DNA of 64,000 nt from Holothuria scabra. Lineage: Eukaryota > Echinodermata > Holothuroidea > Aspidochirotida > Holothuriidae. The stretch lies in assembly GCA_037179385.1 (NCBI GenBank), contig CM074184.1, positions 12,418,001 to 12,482,000 of the forward strand. The letters run 5' to 3'. Each line of letters begins with the position of its first letter. Position 1 is the stretch's first letter. Below, piece by piece: positions 58,957 to 64,000 of this stretch. The notes under the pieces were generated by a model. It was given only the letters and a program-made list of their open reading frames with translations. It made no database searches and was not told where the DNA came from. The position numbers were made by a program, and so were the translations under genes.

Positions 58957-59150
58957 GATCCGTCATGGCTACCACAGTTTTTAGGGAAAAACTGTGGTTC
59001 CCAATTATAGTACCCCGACCATCGGTTTATTACTCCTATTAGCTGCTTCAATGAGCAGCAGATTTGATTACCATTCTGGTACAATAGAAGCCCAACAACT
59101 TTGGGGTTTAAATAACAACTTACATCAAATCCTGAAAAAAGTGCTGACAA
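58957..59150 (+). repeat. Dispersed repeat G, copy 2
   Basis: It aligns with 57110-57240 (reversed) and 59840-60235. It contains the perfect hairpin CCACAGTTTTT-AGGG-AAAAACTGTGG at 58969-58994 and the block CTGCTTCAATGAGCAGCAG. Confidence 0.7.
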
Positions 59151-59391
59151 AAAATAGTTTCATGTGAGTAATATGTAAAAACCATTGAGGAATTATAAAC
59201 AGCTCTTTAAATTACATAGCCATATGATTATCATTTGGTTGGAAACCGGGAAAATATTTGGTAATTGTTGCAGATTATGGATATTTCTTCTAAAAGTTTT
59301 ATACTACTTCACTTTTATTTTACAGGTCTCTGAGTAGAGCAATTGATCAGTATATCTATTACAATCTTATTACCAAATATTCTCTTGAAAG

Positions 59392-59803
59392 ATGAAGAGG
59401 AAGAACTTGCAGACAGTGAGTAAACTCTCAGCAAAATTGTCTCAAAATGTGAACTCTCCAAAAAGGAAGAAAATGTCAAAATCTCAGGATGTTTCTGGAA
59501 GTACAGTTTCTCCATATTTCCAGAAGACAGCGCAGAAAAGACTTGACTCAGCCTTCTATCATCAAGAGTGTGTTGAGTTGTCAAAACGGCTCTTAGGGAA
59601 AGTACTTGTGAGACAGCTGAATGGTAAAAGGCTGTCAGGGAAAATTGTAGAGACTGAGGCTTACCTGGGAGTCAAGGATTCTGCTTGTCACTCTTACAAA
59701 GGTCACCAGTCAGAAAATAACAAGGCCATGTGGATGGATCCTGGATGTGTTTATGTGTACCTGATTTATGGCATGTATCATTGTATGAACATATCCAGCA
59801 AAG
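59392..59803 (+). CDS. MPG: MPG exon 1
   Basis: Codes residues 1-137: the basic N-terminus with lysine clusters (PKRKKMSK, a possible nuclear localisation signal) and most of the catalytic domain including Glu89. Donor is AAAG|GTAAAT. A pyrimidine-rich acceptor TTATTTTACAG at 59316-59326 suggests an upstream 5'-UTR exon not seen here. Confidence 0.93.
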
Positions 59804-62589
59804 GTAAATAGGTTAAGCATGGCCAAAAAATTGTTTTTGCAGAAATCTGTCATGTTTTTAGGGAAAATCTATGATTCCCAATTAAAGTACCCCATCACTG
59901 GTTCATTACAAACTGCTTCAATGAGCAGCAGCTTTAATCATCATTCTGTTAGGGTCCGCTCTATACTGTAGTCCCTCATCTTATTGGTCCTCTGTCTCAT
60001 TGGTCCCCCTCTTATTATTTCGTCTCATTGGCCCCTAGGTTGGGGTTAGAGTAGTGAGAGAGGGGATCAATGAGATGGGGGAATATTGAGACTGGGGACT
60101 ATTGAGATGGGGGACTAATGAGACCAGGGACTATAGATATTATCCAATTCTGTTATTTACAGTAGATTACAACATTGGAGCTTATACACAAAACAACCGA
60201 CAACCAGTTCTGAAGTAAATTTTGACAAAAAGGGGATCAAATTCAGGCTAGGGGTAATCGTAATCAGTAATCGTAATCGATTGCAATCGATTACACATTT
60301 TGAAGTAGTTGTAATTGCAGTCGATTATTTTTGTGAAAATCCCAAAGTAATTGCAATCGTAATCAATTACAATGGCAAAGTAATCGCAATCGTGGTTTCA
60401 TTTCTGATTACATTGAAGTTGAATTGAACAAAGAAGTAAAGTTACTAAACAATTTATTCAGTGCTTGGTTCTTCTGTTGGAATGACAAAATTTGCAAGAG
60501 AAAATGTTAGAAACAAAATGTAGTTAGTTAGATAGGGTTTTATGCCTCAACCTGTATCCTTCCAGGCTTATCTAGAGCAATGTCCATGGCCTTTTTTCCA
60601 GTTTTGGGCACTGGATTGTTTTGCCTACTACATTTTTTATGTGAAAACAAAATGAAATCACAGTTGCAATCATGGTTACATTTCAATGTAATCGTAATCA
60701 ATTACTTTCAATTTTAGCTGTAATCGCAGTCATAATTGCAATCGCAAAATATGAAGTAATGGCAATCATAATCGGTTACATTGAGATGTAATCGCCCCAA
60801 GCCTGATCAAATTACTCATGGTGCATTTGAAGGGTAATATTTTAGTTTAATGTGAGATAAAGTGCCTTTCAAATGTCAACTTCTGGACTTATTCGCAAGT
60901 GCTTGAATGAGCACATCACTGTTGTTTATTGCAAATCTAAATGAGTTTTAGAACAGGGAGAATTTACAAAATGGATGCATGCTAATGCCAAACCCAGTGG
61001 ATAGGTCATAGACAATCTTAATCATGGGATTTACTTTTGCAAGAAAATTCAGTAACAGGAGTTTTTTTATTCCTTGCCGACGGCAGGCTAGGAATCTATG
61101 CGATGGTGATGTCGTGTGTATGTGTGTGTGTGTGTGTATGTGTGTTTTGTTTTTGGTGGAGGTCAAAAATCATTTGGGGCCACAAGAGGTCAAAAGATCA
61201 AAACTTCATAAACACAATATCTCAAGAACGGTACATGTGACTACGCTCATACTTGGTGAGTGCATTGGCTATATTGAGTAGATGATCCCTATTGTTTTTA
61301 GTGGAGGTCAAAGGTCATTTTGGGTCACCAGAGGTCAAAAGGTCAAAACTTCGTAAACACGATATCTCAAGAACGGTACATGTGACTGTGCTCATATTTA
61401 GTGTGTGGATTGGTCATATTGAGTAGATGATCCCCATTGATTTTCGTGTAGGTCAAAGGTCATTTGGGGTCACATGAGGTCAAATGGTTAATTCCTTAGA
61501 AATTGCTTGTAAATAGTTACACAGAAAGGTAAGAGTGACTTTTTTCATATTTGGTGTGTGAGTTGGCCATATTGTGTAGATGATCCCTATTGTTTTTGAT
61601 GGAGGTCAAAAGTCATTTTGGGTCAAGAGAGATCAAAAGATCAAAATTTTGTAAACAGGATATCTCGAGAACAGCACATGTGACTATGTCCATATGTGGT
61701 GTGTATATGTTGATTGAATTGAGAAGATGATCCCATTCGATTTTCCCAAAGGTCCAAGTACATTTGGAGTCAGCATGTTCAAAGCCTGAACAGCTTTCCT
61801 GCACAGTCTTACAAGAGAGGTCACTTGTAGGGTCCTTTAACTTGTCATGTAGATAGTGCATAGTGAATAAATGTCCCAGAAGTTTTTGGTGGAGGTCAAA
61901 TGTCATTTGGGTTCACAACGGGCAAGGGGGATCTCAATGTAGGAAGATTGGATGCCTTGCCTGTGTACTTTGTGGGCACATTATGGAGCCCTGTTAATTG
62001 AAAAACATTACAAAGCAATGTCAATGTGAAAAAAGGCCTTACATTTCAGTGGCAAGGAATCACTAAGCCTTTTGGCTTTCTGGGGTTTTTTTGGAACAAG
62101 TTTTTTGGAACAATTTTAGCATGCAAAACTGGAGAATGGGAATTTTGTAAATAGTTAACTTTCCTTTCATTTAGAATGACCTTTTCAATACCAAAATGAA
62201 TGTAATAATTTGTTTTATTCTGTGTTTCAGGGGATGGAAATGCTGTTTTACTCAGAGGGTTGGAGCCAGTAGATGGAGAGGAAGAGATGCAGAAGTTACG
62301 ATCCAAGAGGCGGAAGTCCTCGACAGAAATTAAGAAGAAAGCTCTGTGTAGCGGACCTGGCAAGTTAACTGATGCCTTACAAATAACAAAAGCATTATTT
62401 GACAAAGAGAGCCTCTTAACAAACTTTCAAATGTGGATTGAGGATGGACCAGTGATCTCTGAAGATGATATCGTATCCTGTCCACGAATTGGAATTGACT
62501 ATGCGACAAAAGAATGGAAAGAGAAGCCTCTTCGCTTCTACATTCGTGGAAACCCTTGTGTCAGTAAACGAGATAAGGATGCCGAGTAG
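59392..62589 (+). CDS. MPG: DNA-3-methyladenine glycosylase (N-methylpurine glycosylase)
   Basis: Coding exons 59392-59803 and 62231-62589 join in phase (412 and 359 bp) to 256 residues. The enzyme removes alkylated purines and hypoxanthine from nuclear DNA, starting base excision repair. The order of motifs matches human AAG without gaps through the core: VETEAYLG with catalytic Glu89 and Tyr91 (human 125, 127), His100 (136), YVYLIYGMYHCMN with Tyr123 (159) and Asn133 (169), and LLRGLEP with Arg146 (182). CSGPGKL and KPLRFYIRGNPCVS close the fold. The N-terminal 50 residues are basic and low in order. An in-frame TGA six bases upstream fixes the start. It is slightly shorter than the 298-residue human protein, mostly at the N-terminus. 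Confidence 0.95.
59840..60235 (+). repeat. Dispersed repeat G, copy 3, split by a foldback
   Basis: The left part (59840-59950) matches 58960-59080, including CTGCTTCAATGAGCAGCAG. The right part (60147-60235) matches 59075-59150 more weakly. A foldback element lies between. It is in the MPG intron. Confidence 0.65.
59951..60146. mobile_element. 196-bp foldback element
   Basis: Flanked by the perfect 9-bp duplication ATTCTGTTA (59942-59950 and 60147-60155). Both arms consist of CTCATTGGTCC-like words, inverted between left and right, so the single strand folds along nearly its whole length. No coding sequence is present. Confidence 0.8.
60244..60805. mobile_element. hAT-like MITE rich in TAATCG words
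   Basis: Perfect 8-bp duplication ATCAAATT (60236-60243 and 60806-60813) and inverted ends CAGGCTAGGGG / CCCCAAGCCTG. Both halves are filled with words such as GTAATCG, CAATCG, AATCGATTAC and their complements. A SINE fragment at 60521-60644 interrupts it. It lies in the MPG intron. Confidence 0.85.
60521..60644 (-). mobile_element. SINE 3' fragment inside the hAT-like MITE
   Basis: The minus strand ends in CCCTATCTAACTAACTA, the SINE tail. AAACAAAATG duplicates at 60511-60520 and 60645-60654. It is 5' truncated in the SINE body. Confidence 0.8.
61063..62083 (-). mobile_element. Tandem-cored pearl/HINE-like element, copy 2
   Basis: Mirror image of 7606-9360: hairpin ATTCCTTGCCGACGGCAGG, GCGATGGTGATGTCGTGTG, a TG tract, four to five ~150-bp core units (GGAGGTCAAAGGTCATTT, ATATCTCAAGAACGGTACA, TTGAGTAGATGATCCC), a unique stretch 61745-62050, and the terminal block GGCAAGGAATCACTAAGCC with TTTGGCTTTCTGG. 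It lies in the MPG intron and ends 147 bases before exon 2. Confidence 0.75.
62231..62589 (+). CDS. MPG: MPG exon 2
   Basis: Codes residues 138-256. It begins GDGNAVLLRGLEP after acceptor TGTGTTTCAG, contains the conserved CSGPGKLTDAL segment, and ends at TAG 62587-62589. The intron before it is 2.4 kb and full of repeats. Confidence 0.93.
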
Positions 62590-64000
62590 GGCGAAAGGTC
62601 ACATGAACAATGGGGGTGATTTGTTCTCAAAATTAGGGAGGGAGTGTATTACCTTGATACTTTCAAAAAATAACCCAGTTAAAATTCAAGTCAGTGGATA
62701 GTTTCTCAAATACTGAAGGGGACATTCCCCTTCCCCCTGATCACCCCCAATACATCAATGATGTTATCTTACTTTGAGGAGGTGGAGCTAGGCCAATGCT
62801 TAGCTTTTGCAGTACTCAGGGCTTTTTTCTACAATGTGGTTGTGATAAGAAAAGTATATCAAACTTTTACATTTCAACTTAGAGTTTGAGGTAAAGGACA
62901 ATTTGCTCTTTCTTTGTTAATTAGTGTAATGATCTTTTCATCGATCTTTTCATCAATGTAACAAGCCCAGTAATTCAGAAATCTGCTGCCATACCATTTG
63001 CTACCTAAAATAGCCAAACAGGGTGTAGAGACTGTGAATGGTGAAGGCCTTGACTTTCCTAATATAATCAAATCTCAACTGAAATCTGATATCTCTTTTT
63101 GTCTTAGGACCTTCCTCACACTGCCATGTGATGCAGAATTTGCAAAGATGTTGAAAACACTGTCCAAAATCTGTCAAAACTGTCCTAAATTAAGAATGTT
63201 CATCAAGTTTTAAATTCTTCTACTGAACTCTCAGACAAAGGAGAGCTCGAAGGGGCTTGGTGAACTGTAACAAATATTTACTGCAGATGTTGGTCAGTGA
63301 ATGATATCCTCTCTCTCTCCCTCCTCAAATCTATGAGGTAATTATTTATCTATGTATGATAATATATCAGCATATTTCAGTGAGTATCACGGTGGAAGGA
63401 ACCTCTAATTTGGGAAGCTCCTTCCAGGACAAATATTGAGGAAAGCTTGGTTTGTTCTGTAGAGGACATCATGTAAAATATGTGGGAAATTTTTACTAGC
63501 ACTCTGGGAAATAAATATTTTTTTGCATTGCTGATGAAGACCTATGCCACTTCAAAGTTTCTAAAGTAGGGCCATGTAGTAACTAATAGTAATAATCAGG
63601 CCTTGAAGGGCAGTTGTTGGATGACGCTATGCGACCACAAGTGTGGGAGAAGGCATTGGCTAGCATTGCATACGTAAGTTAATCTTTTATATGTACATGC
63701 GTAGTAAGTATATTTTTCATGATGCAATTTCTTGGCAAGAAGATGGCATGCACTGCCACTTTGCTTGGCATTGGAATTTAACAATTCAGAAGAATTATCA
63801 TTAAACCACTTTTTACTGACCACACCTGTGGGCTAAGCCAATGTCTCTGAAATGAAAACTTCTTGTTGGGCAGTTAACCAACTTTTTTTCTTTACAAAAA
63901 GCACAGTTTTGTCTGTGGCTATCCTATGAGGGGGGTTTGGGGACATTTTTCCCTCAGATTTTTCCTTGCCTCCCCCCCCCCTCCTCAATCCTCTTACCTC
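62590..64000 (+). other. MPG 3' region
   Basis: Probable 3' UTR followed by intergenic sequence. A candidate AATAAA lies at 63510-63515. The frames at 62998-63213 and 63596-63823 are short, without a recognised domain. Confidence 0.4.

Overview
The window is animal nuclear DNA. It is AT-rich, with spliced genes, GT-AG introns and a heavy load of decayed transposable elements. The repeat mix (CR1/L2-type LINEs, tRNA-derived SINEs, hAT-like and TTAA-flanked MITEs, tandem-cored elements ending in a CA tract) and the abundance of TAGGCCTA-like words suggest a marine invertebrate deuterostome, perhaps an echinoderm. That placement is an inference, because no species-specific gene is present.

Two protein-coding genes can be reconstructed to the base. 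On the minus strand, 34953 to 17516 is a complete ten-exon SLC17-family (sialin-like) membrane transporter of 524 residues, with all splice phases consistent. On the plus strand, 59392 to 62589 is a two-exon DNA-3-methyladenine glycosylase (MPG/AAG) of 256 residues with its catalytic residues intact. I see no functional link between them.

The rest is repeats and unassigned sequence. 1-4960: two tandem copies of a dispersed repeat, the first split by a 1.86-kb hAT-like element and the second carrying a SINE fragment. 5373-10697: a nest with at least four insertion levels, most levels supported by target-site duplications (TSDs): a TIR element, a tRNA-Glu-like SINE, a hAT-like element, and inside that a LINE 3' end, a MITE and a tandem-cored pearl/HINE-like element. 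11.4-16.4 kb: decayed tandem-core repeat, MITEs, and a SINE split by another element. 17.5-35 kb: the transporter gene, whose introns hold a 34-bp minisatellite (about 37 units), three TTAA-flanked MITEs, perfect palindromes and foldback elements. 37.3-39.3 kb: a MITE split by a 1.6-kb solo LTR. 42.5-46.7 kb: hAT-like element, dead LINE copy, TIR element, MITE. 46.9-53 kb: a second nest, where inverted-repeat arms flank a hAT-like element, which holds another hAT-like element, which holds a nearly full-length broken LINE. 53-58 kb: mostly unassigned sequence with a perfect 44-bp palindrome. 58.6-62.1 kb: SINE, foldback, a hAT-like MITE rich in TAATCG words, and another tandem-cored element, the last three inside the MPG intron.

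The strongest observations are structural. Empty and occupied copies of the same repeats both lie in the window, so the order of insertions can be read directly. The tandem-cored elements carry many perfect AGGTCA-A-AGGTCA (DR1) nuclear-receptor half-site pairs.
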